Source: Deltaproteobacteria bacterium UBA7527
GTDB taxonomy: Bacteria > Desulfobacterota > Syntrophorhabdia > Syntrophorhabdales > Syntrophorhabdaceae
Length of the DNA: 32,462 bases
Direction: 5' to 3'
Assembly (NCBI GenBank): GCA_002478225.1
Contig: DLMV01000075.1
Location: 44,242-76,703 of the forward strand
In this document: piece by piece, positions 1-7,405 of the stretch
How the letters are laid out: every line of letters starts with the position of its first letter
How positions within the stretch are numbered: position 1 is the stretch's first letter
Notes under the pieces: model-generated
The model's input: the letters and a program-made list of their open reading frames with translations, nothing else
What the model was told of the DNA's origin: nothing
Database searches by the model: none
Made by a program: the position numbers and the translations under genes

Positions 1-1
1 T

Positions 2-301
2 AACCCAAGATATATAGAAGGTTGGCATCTTCTCGAAGATCCTTCCGGGTGCGCCACGCGAGAGCATCTCGCTGAGGCGGGCCCTGCCAACCCAAGGGAA
101 TTTATTTTTTCTCCTGTCGTGGGAATAGGGATTGCCGGGCCTAATGCACACCGCGGGGCAACCGCTGAAGAAATCGAAGATATTCATCGTTTTGGTCGGG
201 GATCGCTGACCATCGAGAAATACAGGCTTCAGACCAGGGCGGATGGTTGCCCGGTCATAGAATGGATACGATTTCTCGTTCATCTGGAAGGGGGTTATTG
301 A
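2..301 (+). CDS. C-terminal part of an unrecognised protein, cut by the left edge
   Basis: The frame is open from the first complete codon at position 2 to a TGA at 299-301, about 99 codons, so the true start lies left of the window. A GTG at 119 could start a 60-residue product, but no ribosome binding site precedes it and the frame reads on smoothly upstream. The product is soluble, mixed in composition, has no transmembrane segment and ends in a VHLEGGY-like tail. I do not recognise the family. The next 66 bases up to the following gene show nothing notable. Confidence 0.4.
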   Translation, partial: NPRYIEGWHLLEDPSGCATREHLAEAGPANPREFIFSPVVGIGIAGPNAHRGATAEEIEDIHRFGRGSLTIEKYRLQTRADGCPVIEWIRFLVHLEGGY

Positions 302-367
302 GGGTTCGGCAAAACTGGAAGGACAGATTCGACAAGCACACGCTTTAACGGGTATTGGGGGCTCGCA

Positions 368-790
368 ATGAAAAAGAGATCGGGAGAAAAGTTAGGATGG
401 ATTGCCGGGTGGACCGGGGGCTTCATTTGGGTCCTTGTCCTCGCCGGCGTATTCTTTCATCGGCATGAATTTGGACAGGGCGTTGCGGGGGCAGCATTGA
501 CCACGGTTGCTGTTGCCTCAGTGCTATATTGTGCGCCATGGCGGCATCCTTCAACTCCTTATTGGAAGCTCATGCTTGCACCTTATGGCCTGTTTTTCAT
601 CGCTATCGCTTGGGCAATATGGTCGTTCGGCGGGCTGGAGGCCCTCGGGTTCAACTGGCTGAATCTACTTTGGCTCGTGCCTGCTCTGAGCCCGTTCGGA
701 TTTTTGAGCAACAATCGGTGGGAGAAATTCGGCGCCGAATCAGGTGCTCCACCGGACGAGGAGTCGAATTCGCTTCCCCCCCGCCGGTGA
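368..790 (+). CDS. Small four-helix membrane protein of unknown function
   Basis: This 140-residue protein has four hydrophobic stretches, at roughly residues 10-30, 37-57, 68-88 and 95-117, separated by short polar loops. A charged Pro/Glu-rich tail follows (APPDEESNSLPPRR). The layout suggests a small inner-membrane protein with a lysine/arginine-rich N-terminus (MKKRSGEK) on the cytoplasmic side. The ATG at 368 is preceded by a G-rich stretch that could serve as a weak ribosome binding site. No family motif is recognised, and the neighbours (an unknown protein and a toxin-antitoxin pair) do not suggest a role. The gene call rests on codon-like composition and clear membrane segments. Confidence 0.55.
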   Translation: MKKRSGEKLGWIAGWTGGFIWVLVLAGVFFHRHEFGQGVAGAALTTVAVASVLYCAPWRHPSTPYWKLMLAPYGLFFIAIAWAIWSFGGLEALGFNWLNLLWLVPALSPFGFLSNNRWEKFGAESGAPPDEESNSLPPRR

Positions 791-853
791 GCTTTTCGTT
801 ATGCCCCAGAAAGACGGATTTACATATGTATATGATAGAGATATACTTAAACT

Positions 854-1174
854 ATGATATCTGACATTCTTGCGAAGTGCAATGGATTTGAGAGGGATAA
901 GCACAATTCTGAGAAGATTAGGACAAAACACGATGTGGCGCCGGTTGAATGTGAACAGGTTTTCTTCAATATTCCGGTTATTGCCGGTGATGACGAGAAG
1001 CATTCGGAAACCGAAAATCGGTTCTATGTGCTCGGGCAGACAGACTCATGCAGACCCTTATTTTTGGTTTTCACGGTTCGTAACGACAAGTTGAGGGTCA
1101 TATCTGCGAGAGACATGAATAGAAAAGAAAGGAGAGCGTACCAAACCCATGAAGAAGAAAATACCCCGGTTTAA
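854..1174 (+). CDS. brnT: BrnT-family toxin of a type II toxin-antitoxin pair
   Basis: This 106-residue protein resembles the BrnT (DUF497) family, small RelE-like ribonucleases that block growth until bound by a DNA-binding antitoxin. Diagnostic features are an early GFERDKHNSEKIRTKHDV segment (the family's F-x-D-x-x-N-x-x-K-x-x-KH pattern), the VFFN element near residue 36, an acidic Asp-Asp-x-x-His stretch, and the C-terminal RVISARDMNRKERRAY block with its conserved Arg-x-Ile-Ser-Ala-Arg. No strong ribosome binding site precedes the ATG at 854. The last 26 bases overlap the partner antitoxin, the usual toxin-first order of this family. No frameshift is seen, so the toxin should be intact. 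Confidence 0.8.
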   Translation: MISDILAKCNGFERDKHNSEKIRTKHDVAPVECEQVFFNIPVIAGDDEKHSETENRFYVLGQTDSCRPLFLVFTVRNDKLRVISARDMNRKERRAYQTHEEENTPV

Positions 1175-1556
1175 AAACGAAGATGAAGAAAGAGAATTCT
1201 GGCAAAGCCACGATTCGACCGAATACTTATACTGGAAAAAGGCGAAAAGACTTGCCCTGACCAACCTCAAACCATCCGTGAAGACAATCTCTCTCCGTCT
1301 TCCCGAATCCATGCTTGAGGAGTTAAAACTGTTGGCCAATAAGCGCGATGTGCCCTACCAGTCCCTAGCTAAGGTGTTCCTATCCGATAGGATCGAGCAA
1401 GAATTTGCAGCTAAAGGGCATAAAAAATCGTTGCACCGGATCGCCGGTAAATCCGGCTCCCGGACCTATGGGACGACCGTAAATAAGCAAATAACCCAGA
1501 GAGAGCGACGAGCAGGGGGAATAAAGGTTGTGCCAAAAGGACATAGAAACCGATGA
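1149..1556 (+). CDS. brnA: BrnA/CopG-type antitoxin with a long basic tail
   Basis: Residues 1-85 match the antitoxins that pair with BrnT. They begin with a PRFKNEDEEREFW / HDSTEY segment that contacts the toxin. A ribbon-helix-helix core follows (VKTISLRLPESMLEELKLLANKRDVPYQSLAKVFL), which should dimerise and bind the operon's own promoter. The ATG at 1149 lies inside the toxin gene, with a GGAG element about 13 bases upstream, so translation is probably coupled. The protein is 135 residues, longer than the roughly 85-95 usual in this family. About 45 extra C-terminal residues are very basic and low in hydrophobics, and could be a genuine extension or read-through of a lost stop. Confidence 0.75.
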   Translation: MKKKIPRFKNEDEEREFWQSHDSTEYLYWKKAKRLALTNLKPSVKTISLRLPESMLEELKLLANKRDVPYQSLAKVFLSDRIEQEFAAKGHKKSLHRIAGKSGSRTYGTTVNKQITQRERRAGGIKVVPKGHRNR

Positions 1557-1587
1557 AGGGTGGAGTTAAGGGGGGCGTCCTAAAATT

Positions 1588-1648
1588 ATAAAATTCTCTG
1601 TTCGACCAGCGTGGGTATGCTCCCCGGGCGGGACGTAAAGAATTTTAT
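1588..1648. repeat. Inverted repeat between convergent brnA and trpS
   Basis: ATAAAATTCT at 1588-1597 is matched perfectly by AGAATTTTAT at 1639-1648, with a GC-rich 41-base loop. It sits between two genes that end towards each other. It could act as a bidirectional transcript end or protect 3' ends, but the stem is AT-rich and the loop long, so it is not a canonical intrinsic terminator. Nothing else is seen between 1557 and 1713. Confidence 0.4.
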
Positions 1649-1713
1649 TGCAGTTTTATGACCTTTTGGGGATGATTAAGCAAGTGGTGGGATCGCTGAT
1701 AGATGTGAGCTGC

Positions 1714-2697
1714 CTATGGAACATACAGCCCGATCACCCTGCGCACCTCGTCCATCGTCTGCTTCGCGATGACGCTGCATTCCTTTGCGCCTTTTTTGAG
1801 GGCGTCGATGACATAGCCGGTGTGGTTCTTTAGTGCGATGGCCTTCTCGCGGACCGGCGCCAGCTCTTTGTTGATATTCTCGAAGAGCATCTTCTTGCAA
1901 TCTATGCAGCCGATAGCAGCGGACCTGCAGCCTTTGTCGATCTCAAGAAGCATGGCGTTTTCTGAGAATGCCCGGTGTATCGTATAGATGTTGCAGACCT
2001 CCGGATTTCCAGTGTCGGAGCGCCTCACCCTGTTCACATCCGTCACGGCCGTCCGCAGCTTCTCCCAGACGTCCTTCTCCTCTTCCAGTATCCCGATGTA
2101 GTTGTTGAGGGTCTTCGACATCTTCGCCTGCCCGTCCACCCCAAGGATCTTCGGCGCCGTGGACAGGATCACCTGAGGTTCCGGGAAGACCTCGCCATAC
2201 CTGCCGTTGAACTTCCGTGCCACCTCCCTTGACAGCTCAACGTGCTGCACCTGGTCTTCGCCGACAGGGACGAACCCTGCCTTATAAATAAGGATGTCAG
2301 CAGCCTGAAGGACAGGGTATCCCATGAGGCCCATATTGATATTGCCCCTGTGTTGCTTCGATTTGTCCTTGAACTGCGTCATCCTCTCGAGCTCCCCGAT
2401 GGGCGTTACGCAGTTGAATATCCAGGCAAGCTCGGTATGCTCAGGAACGTGGGACTGGATAAAGATCCTGCACTTTTCAGGCGACAGGCCGCAGGCGATG
2501 AGGATGAGCGCCGTTTCGACGGAGCGCTGCCTGAGCTCGTCTATGGGGTATTCTACGGTGATCGCGTGATAATCGACAACACAGAATATACAATCATACT
2601 CTTCCATCAGATGGACCCAATGCCTGATAGCGCCGACATAATTCCCCAGATGTATATCGCCGGTAGGTTGTATCCCGCTAAATATTCTTCCTTTCAT
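1714..2697 (-). CDS. trpS: Tryptophanyl-tRNA synthetase
   Basis: This cytoplasmic class I synthetase joins tryptophan to tRNA-Trp using ATP. The 327-residue length is typical. The N-terminal SGIQPTGDIHLGN carries the HIGH-like signature (His16-Leu-Gly-Asn19), and the KMSKT loop lies at Lys192-Thr196; both are needed for adenylate formation. The GEDQVQH and D-x-x-x-A-x-x-x-L blocks that line the Trp pocket of bacterial TrpRS are also present. The ATG at 2695-2697 is preceded on the minus strand by GGAGG seven bases away. The gene stands alone and is divergent from the catabolic cluster, with a plausible promoter at 2786-2814. I see no T-box or trp leader. Confidence 0.96.
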   Translation of the reverse strand: MKGRIFSGIQPTGDIHLGNYVGAIRHWVHLMEEYDCIFCVVDYHAITVEYPIDELRQRSVETALILIACGLSPEKCRIFIQSHVPEHTELAWIFNCVTPIGELERMTQFKDKSKQHRGNINMGLMGYPVLQAADILIYKAGFVPVGEDQVQHVELSREVARKFNGRYGEVFPEPQVILSTAPKILGVDGQAKMSKTLNNYIGILEEEKDVWEKLRTAVTDVNRVRRSDTGNPEVCNIYTIHRAFSENAMLLEIDKGCRSAAIGCIDCKKMLFENINKELAPVREKAIALKNHTGYVIDALKKGAKECSVIAKQTMDEVRRVIGLYVP

Positions 2698-2785
2698 CGA
2701 TCCTCCGAAGCCAAAGCTTTTAACAGCAGGTTCCCATTCAAAGGCCTTGATAGACAGCGTCCAGCAACAGGCTAACAGCTTAATA

Positions 2786-2814
2786 ATAATAGCTGAATGC
2801 TTGCGTTGAGTCTA
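2786..2814 (-). promoter_or_regulatory. Candidate sigma-70 promoter of trpS
   Basis: On the minus strand TAGACT (2809-2814) and TATTAT (2786-2791) are separated by 17 bases. This matches the -35 in 4 of 6 and the -10 in 5 of 6 positions. It would give a leader of about 80 bases before the trpS ATG. Confidence 0.35.
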
Positions 2815-2853
2815 ATCTACAATAAAAAGAAGCCCAAATCAATCGTTGTTTAG

Positions 2854-2867
2854 TTTTGTATACAAAA
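2854..2867. promoter_or_regulatory. Upstream GntR-type operator
   Basis: TTTTGTATACAAAA is a perfect 14-base palindrome centred on GTATAC, ending three bases before the -35 box of the cluster promoter. FCD-subfamily GntR regulators commonly bind TTGTATACAA-like sites, and such a regulator is the second gene of the operon, so autoregulation is likely. A second copy lies at 2913-2924. Confidence 0.65.
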
Positions 2868-2870
2868 ATC

Positions 2871-2899
2871 TTGACAATTATTTACAGTGATACTATAGT
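2871..2899 (+). promoter_or_regulatory. Strong sigma-70 promoter of the catabolic cluster
   Basis: A perfect TTGACA (2871-2876) and TATAGT (2894-2899) are spaced by the optimal 17 bases. Transcription should begin near 2906. This leaves a short leader that contains the second operator and the AGGAGG of the first gene. It also excludes a TTG at 2899 as start of the first gene, since that codon overlaps the -10 box. Confidence 0.75.
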
Positions 2900-2912
2900 T
2901 GAAAAAAGTAAA

Positions 2913-2924
2913 ATTGTATACAGT
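2913..2924. promoter_or_regulatory. Downstream GntR-type operator
   Basis: ATTGTATACAGT shares the GTATAC core with the site at 2854-2867 and has one mismatched pair between its arms. It lies at about +7 to +18 of the predicted transcript, where bound repressor would block initiation or escape. The centres of the two sites are 58 bases apart. Confidence 0.6.
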
Positions 2925-2940
2925 ATCCAAAGGAGGGCGC

Positions 2941-4140
2941 ATGGAAGACCATGAAATTTTTCAAAACATTACGGTTCTGTCCCTTGAACAAGCAACGGTT
3001 TTACCATATCTCTCATACAGACTCTCCCTCGACGGCGCAAAGGTCATACGCATGGAACACCCTGTATACGGCGATCCCAACAGAAGGGTTGGCGAGAACA
3101 GGCTCAACGAAGACAGGATGTACACCTATTTTCTTGCTATAAATTGCAACAAGCAGGCAATCACTCTTGACCTCGGCGCGCCCGAAGGCCATGAGATATT
3201 CAGGAAATTGCTTGTGGAATTGAACGTCGACATCTTTGCTACGAACCAGCTCCCGAGGAACTATAAGAAGCTTGGAATTGATTACGAAACAGTAAAATCG
3301 ATAAAAAAAGATATTATATGGGTAGGATTGACGGGGTTCGGCCCTGACAGCAATGAGGCCGCCTACGACCCGATCCTGCAGGCAAGAAGCGGTTTGATGG
3401 AGCTCACCGGCGATAAGAATGGCCCACCCTACGTTCTCGGTGTGCCGTTGCCTGACATGGGGACCAGCGAACACGCCTATGGACTTATCATGAAGGCCCT
3501 CTTCAAAAGGGCCATGACCGGGGAGGGGACACGGATAGACCTCTCCATGTTCCAGAGCAGCATCTCATGGATGACCGTTCCCATCACTCAGACAAAGTCC
3601 TTTAACAAAACGATCACGAGACGGGGGAATACCCACGAGTTCTTTGCCCCTGTGAGCGTTTACAGGACAAAAGACGGATATGTATATATTGCCCTCGGAA
3701 ATGACATTCAGTGGGAGAGGATGCTGCAGATAGGAGGCTTCGAAGCCCTCGCGAAACCTGAATACAGCAGAAATGAAGGGAGGATCAAAGATGTGGACAA
3801 TCTGAACAAGGCGATCGAAGAGGCAACCCAGAAATATACAACCGATGAGCTGATCGCATTATTCACAAACGCCACAATCCCCATATCCAAGGTAAACACG
3901 GTCAGCGATGTACTTGAAGACCCTTATGTGAAGGATGAAATACTCAAATCTACCGATCCAAAGACAGAAACGACGATCTACCTCGCGCCTCCTCCATTCA
4001 CAAACAGCTATATCAAGTCCATAGGAAGAAAGCTCCCCTTCCCCCCGCGTTTTGGAGAGCAAAACGAGGAGATTTACGGGAAGAAGCTCGGCTATTCTAA
4101 GGACAAGCTGGAAGAGTTGAAAACAAAAGGTATTATCTGA
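2941..4140 (+). CDS. Family III (CaiB/BaiF) CoA-transferase, IaaL-like
   Basis: This 399-residue protein belongs to the family III CoA-transferases, which move CoA between carboxylic acids through an aspartyl-CoA thioester. The catalytic Asp is Asp172 in VPLPDMGTSEHA, followed by the family block TGEGTRIDLSMFQ. The N-terminal LEQATVLPYLSYRLSLDGAKVIRMEHP and GDPNR segments are typical. The start is the ATG at 2941, with AGGAGG at 2931-2936; the frame is open further upstream, but that lies inside the promoter. It is the first gene of the operon. In the indoleacetate pathway the IaaL enzyme shifts CoA between the carboxylates of (2-aminophenyl)succinate, preparing it for the mutase, and the neighbours support that role here. 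Family membership is sure; substrate is inferred. Confidence 0.85.
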   Translation: MEDHEIFQNITVLSLEQATVLPYLSYRLSLDGAKVIRMEHPVYGDPNRRVGENRLNEDRMYTYFLAINCNKQAITLDLGAPEGHEIFRKLLVELNVDIFATNQLPRNYKKLGIDYETVKSIKKDIIWVGLTGFGPDSNEAAYDPILQARSGLMELTGDKNGPPYVLGVPLPDMGTSEHAYGLIMKALFKRAMTGEGTRIDLSMFQSSISWMTVPITQTKSFNKTITRRGNTHEFFAPVSVYRTKDGYVYIALGNDIQWERMLQIGGFEALAKPEYSRNEGRIKDVDNLNKAIEEATQKYTTDELIALFTNATIPISKVNTVSDVLEDPYVKDEILKSTDPKTETTIYLAPPPFTNSYIKSIGRKLPFPPRFGEQNEEIYGKKLGYSKDKLEELKTKGII

Positions 4141-4158
4141 GGTTGTACAGGGGGAGAA

Positions 4159-4875
4159 ATGGACGCCTCGCATGACCAGGCAAGCATCAGGAAAGGACGA
4201 TTCTTGCGGGAGCAGGTTTACAAAAACCTCAAAAGCTCCATCTTGAACCAGACGCTGCCGCAAAACAAGAGGCTTGTGGAGGAAAAGCTTGCCCGGGAAC
4301 TGGGGACAAGCAGAACGCCCGTGCGGGAGGCGATCCAGAAGCTTGAAAAAGAGGGGCTTATCCATAAACTTTCCAAGGGTGGTTACGCAGTAAGCGCCAT
4401 TACAGACGAGGACATCGAAGAGATCTTTGGTATTCGCGGCATCCTCGAGGGCTATGCCGCATATCTTGCGACGATAAGGATCACCGACGAGGATATCAGG
4501 TCCCTGGAAGAGATCGTGGACCGGGAAGAGGTGTGTCTTAAAAGAGGAGAAATTGAAGAGTGTATCAGGCTCAACACCGAATTCCACGACAGGCTGTACA
4601 GAACTGCCCAGAGCGCAAAGCTATACAGCATCATTAACGACCTGAGAGATTATATCTATCGGTACAGGATCATTATACTGCGGTATGAGGGCATGGTGGA
4701 GGTCTCCATAAAGGATCACCGTGAGATGATCGTCCTCATGAAATCGAAACGAGCCGGCAAGGTAGAAAGGCTTGTGCGAAAACATATTACCCGCGGGAAG
4801 ACTATCATTAAAAAGAAGATTAAACGGGAAGTCCTGAAACATGGAACTGGTAAAAAAAGTTCTTCAAGGGGATGA
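4159..4875 (+). CDS. GntR-family (FCD subfamily) transcriptional regulator
   Basis: This 238-residue regulator has an N-terminal winged helix-turn-helix (about residues 14-80, with LVEEKLARELGTSRTPVREAIQKLEKEGLI as recognition region). A C-terminal all-helical FCD ligand domain follows (about 90-220). Histidines in EFHDRLY, KDHREM and RKHITRG are placed like the metal-binding triad of FCD domains, which usually sense carboxylic acids or their CoA esters. A GGGGAG box lies close before the ATG at 4159. It is second in the operon and its last 35 bases overlap meaB. The paired GTATAC operators around the operon promoter are the likely targets. By position and family it corresponds to the GntR regulator reported in the Aromatoleum/Azoarcus iaa cluster. 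Confidence 0.9.
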   Translation: MDASHDQASIRKGRFLREQVYKNLKSSILNQTLPQNKRLVEEKLARELGTSRTPVREAIQKLEKEGLIHKLSKGGYAVSAITDEDIEEIFGIRGILEGYAAYLATIRITDEDIRSLEEIVDREEVCLKRGEIEECIRLNTEFHDRLYRTAQSAKLYSIINDLRDYIYRYRIIILRYEGMVEVSIKDHREMIVLMKSKRAGKVERLVRKHITRGKTIIKKKIKREVLKHGTGKKSSSRG

Positions 4876-5815
4876 GGGGAGCGCTGCCCGCCTTATTTCG
4901 ATGATCGAGGAAGGACTTGACGAAGGGTACGAGGCGGTCTCGCTCATTTTTCCGTATACCGGAAAGGCGCATGTAATTGGCGTAACAGGCGGGCCGGGGG
5001 CAGGAAAGAGCACTTTGATCAACAGGCTTGCGGCAAGTTATGGCCGCCAGGGGGAGAAGGTCGGAGTTATTGCTGTAGACCCAACAAGCGCAAAAAGCGA
5101 TGGCGCCTTCCTTGGTGACCGGGTGAGGATGAAAGATGCTGAAAGAGTAAAGGGCATCTTCATCAGGTCAATGGCCCACAGGGGTTTTCCGGGGGGCATC
5201 GCAAAGGCGACGCTGGGAGCGGCATATGTCCTTGAGGGTCTTGGGAAAAAGGTCATCTTTGTAGAGAGCGTCGGTGCCGGACAGACAGAGATGCAGGTAT
5301 CAACGATCTGCGATTCCGTGATCACTGTCCTTACGCCTGATTACGGGGACGAGATCCAGCTGATGAAAGCGGGCCTCATTGAGATAGGGGACATCGTGGT
5401 GATGAACAAAATGGACAGGACGGGAGCTGCAGAGGCGGCAGAGGATATCGCGCTGCATCTCGCCGGCCGCAAAGATAACGACTGGCAGATACCGGTCTTG
5501 ACCATACAGGCGAACAAAGGGGAAGGCATTGAGAAGCTTATAGCAACCCTTGACCTGCATCGCAGACATATGCGTGATGATGCTCAAGGAAAGTTCGTGA
5601 GGAAGGAAAGAATGAAAAGGTTGGTCCTTGCCCTTTTCAAAGAAGAGGCCTGGGGCACGCTCCTCAATGAGGTGCGGGCCAAGGAAGGGTTTGCGGGGAT
5701 CATGGGGAAGCTTCAGAACAGGGAGATCGATCCCTACAGGGCGGTCCGGATGATCCTGAAGCTTGCGCTTCCTAAAAAAGAAAGAAAAACAGCCAGACGT
5801 AGCAAGCGAGCATAA
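4841..5815 (+). CDS. meaB: MeaB/ArgK-type GTPase, chaperone of the B12 mutase
   Basis: This 324-residue SIMIBI-class GTPase protects and reloads adenosylcobalamin mutases. It shows a Walker A GGPGAGKST at residues 50-58, the VIAVDPTSAKSDGAFLGDRVRM switch region, the VESVGAGQTE element and the guanine-specificity NKMD at 189-192. Length and motifs match MeaB; the old ArgK transport label for this family is obsolete. The ATG at 4841 lies 35 bases inside the end of the GntR gene, so the two are probably translationally coupled. The mutase subunits lie two and three genes downstream in the same operon, which makes a dedicated chaperone for that mutase very likely. Confidence 0.93.
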   Translation: MELVKKVLQGDEGSAARLISMIEEGLDEGYEAVSLIFPYTGKAHVIGVTGGPGAGKSTLINRLAASYGRQGEKVGVIAVDPTSAKSDGAFLGDRVRMKDAERVKGIFIRSMAHRGFPGGIAKATLGAAYVLEGLGKKVIFVESVGAGQTEMQVSTICDSVITVLTPDYGDEIQLMKAGLIEIGDIVVMNKMDRTGAAEAAEDIALHLAGRKDNDWQIPVLTIQANKGEGIEKLIATLDLHRRHMRDDAQGKFVRKERMKRLVLALFKEEAWGTLLNEVRAKEGFAGIMGKLQNREIDPYRAVRMILKLALPKKERKTARRSKRA

Positions 5816-5829
5816 ACAAAGGCAGAGGC

Positions 5830-6972
5830 ATGGATTTCAGTCTCACACAGGAACAGATCTTTTTTAAAGAGAACGTCTGCCGCACATTACGGGAGATCGT
5901 AGCGCCCCGCGCTGCTGCCATTGACAAAGAGGATAGATTTCCCAGCGAGCTTTTCGGAGAGCTGGGGAAACTCGGTTATTTTGGCATCAGGTATCCACAG
6001 GAGATTGGCGGGATGGGCGGGGACTGCACCTCATTTACGATACTTGCTGAAGAGCTTGCGAAAGTGTCCATATCTTTTGCCGCAATAGTAACGATGCAGT
6101 GCCTCATGGGAACGGATTTCATCCATAGGTTCGGCAATAAAGAACAGAAAGAGAGGCTCCTGATCCCTGCCATACGAGGCCAAAAGATAGGCACCATTGC
6201 ATTCACTGAGCCGGACTGCGGCTCTGACCTTGGCGCAATGAGGACAAAGGCCCACAAGGATGGGGACGGCTATGTCCTGAAAGGGAGAAAGCTCTGGATC
6301 ACGAGCGGGGCGGTAGCAGACTTCGTTACCGTTGCCGCCACAGTGGATCCGGCAAAAAGGCTCAAGGGCATCGCTTTTTTCCTTGTCGAGAAGGGCACGC
6401 CGGGTTTTTCTGTGGGACAGAAGATAGACAAGATGTCCGCGCGCGGTTCCGTAACGACCGAGCTTATCTTTGATGAATGCCGCATACCGAAGGAAAACCT
6501 TTTCGGCGAAGAAGGGAAAGGGGCTAAGTACCTCGAGGAGATCTTAAGCGAGATAAGGGTAATGATAGCAGGACTTGGCCTGGGCCTTGCAGAAAGCGCC
6601 TATGAGGCAGGGCTCAGGTACACAAAGGAACGCGAGGCATTCGGCAAGCCGATCAGCAATTTCCAGCTTATACAGGAAAAGATAGCCGGGATGGAGACGC
6701 GGATAAAAAGCTCCTGGCTTCTCACCTACTATGCGGCATGGCTGAAGGATCAGGGTTTGGCGGCAAAGAAGGAGGCGGCCATGGCGAAGCTCTATGCAAC
6801 GGAGACCGCAAGTTATGTTGTGGATGAGGTGACGCGGATCTACGGTGCATACGGGATCGCAGAGGAATATCCGGCAGAAAGGTATTTCCGGGATGCGCGG
6901 TTTCTTCTCTACGGCGGCGGCACATCAGAGATATTGAAAACGATCATAGCAGGGGAATGCCTTAAAGAATAG
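5830..6972 (+). CDS. Acyl-CoA dehydrogenase, candidate (2-aminobenzyl)malonyl-CoA dehydrogenase (IaaF-like)
   Basis: This FAD-dependent acyl-CoA dehydrogenase has 380 residues, the usual short-chain-type length. The N-terminal helical domain covers about 1-115. The beta domain (about 120-225) includes AFTEPDCGSDLGAMRTKA and LWITSGAVADFV, which contact FAD and substrate. The C-terminal helical domain includes YTKEREAFGKPISNFQ and YGIAEEYPAERYFRDAR. The usual catalytic base is present as Glu367 in GGGTSEIL. It lies between meaB and the mutase subunits. In the iaa pathway the equivalent step oxidises and decarboxylates a benzylmalonyl-CoA to a cinnamoyl-CoA. Sequence alone cannot separate that from ordinary alpha,beta-desaturation, and a retained Glu would also suit ordinary chemistry. 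No ETF genes are nearby. Confidence 0.85.
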   Translation: MDFSLTQEQIFFKENVCRTLREIVAPRAAAIDKEDRFPSELFGELGKLGYFGIRYPQEIGGMGGDCTSFTILAEELAKVSISFAAIVTMQCLMGTDFIHRFGNKEQKERLLIPAIRGQKIGTIAFTEPDCGSDLGAMRTKAHKDGDGYVLKGRKLWITSGAVADFVTVAATVDPAKRLKGIAFFLVEKGTPGFSVGQKIDKMSARGSVTTELIFDECRIPKENLFGEEGKGAKYLEEILSEIRVMIAGLGLGLAESAYEAGLRYTKEREAFGKPISNFQLIQEKIAGMETRIKSSWLLTYYAAWLKDQGLAAKKEAAMAKLYATETASYVVDEVTRIYGAYGIAEEYPAERYFRDARFLLYGGGTSEILKTIIAGECLKE

Positions 6973-6991
6973 AACCGTCAGGAGGAGCTTC

Positions 6992-7396
6992 ATGGGAACA
7001 CAGAAGAAAATAAAGGTTTTGATAGCAAAACCAGGACTTGATGGGCATGACAGGGGCGCGAAGGTAGTATCGCTGGCGCTCAAAGATGCCGGAATGGAGG
7101 TCATCTATTCAGGACTGCACAGAACAATTGACCAGATCGTCAATATTGCCATACAGGAAGACGTCGATGTTATAGGGCTTTCCATCATGACAGGCGCCCA
7201 TATTCCAATTACCCAGCGGCTTTTCCAGAAGATCAGGGAAAAAGGGATAGGAAACAAGACTGTTTTTGTCGGCGGCGTTATCCCGTCGAGGGATATCCCG
7301 AAACTGAAAGAGATGGGGGTATCAGGCGTCTTTCCCGGCGGTACGCCTCTTGCTGAAACGATAAAATTCCTGCAGTCAACTATGCTAAAGAGATAG
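6992..7396 (+). CDS. B12-binding small subunit of a split acyl-CoA mutase
   Basis: This 134-residue stand-alone cobalamin-binding domain resembles the C-terminal domain of methylmalonyl-CoA mutase. The base-off/His-on signature is Asp17-Gly-His19-Asp-Arg-Gly22, with His19 the predicted cobalt ligand. It is followed by GLSIMTGAH and the GGVIP and FPGGTP loops that cradle the nucleotide tail. AGGAGG precedes the ATG at 6992, and the large subunit begins nine bases after this gene. Split mutases of this kind include archaeal methylmalonyl-CoA mutase, isobutyryl-CoA and 2-hydroxyisobutyryl-CoA mutases, the alkylsuccinyl-CoA mutases and the iaa pathway mutase, so the split itself does not settle substrate. 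Confidence 0.92.
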   Translation: MGTQKKIKVLIAKPGLDGHDRGAKVVSLALKDAGMEVIYSGLHRTIDQIVNIAIQEDVDVIGLSIMTGAHIPITQRLFQKIREKGIGNKTVFVGGVIPSRDIPKLKEMGVSGVFPGGTPLAETIKFLQSTMLKR

Positions 7397-7405
7397 GAGG
7401 GGATC

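Noticed and set aside
2242..2775. A 177-codon plus-strand frame across trpS.
   Set aside because: It is antisense to the HIGH-motif half of trpS and the product shows no recognisable fold.
2899..2940. TTG at 2899 as start of the CoA-transferase.
   Set aside because: It overlaps the -10 box of the promoter and precedes the expected transcript start. AGGAGG fits the ATG at 2941, where family similarity begins.
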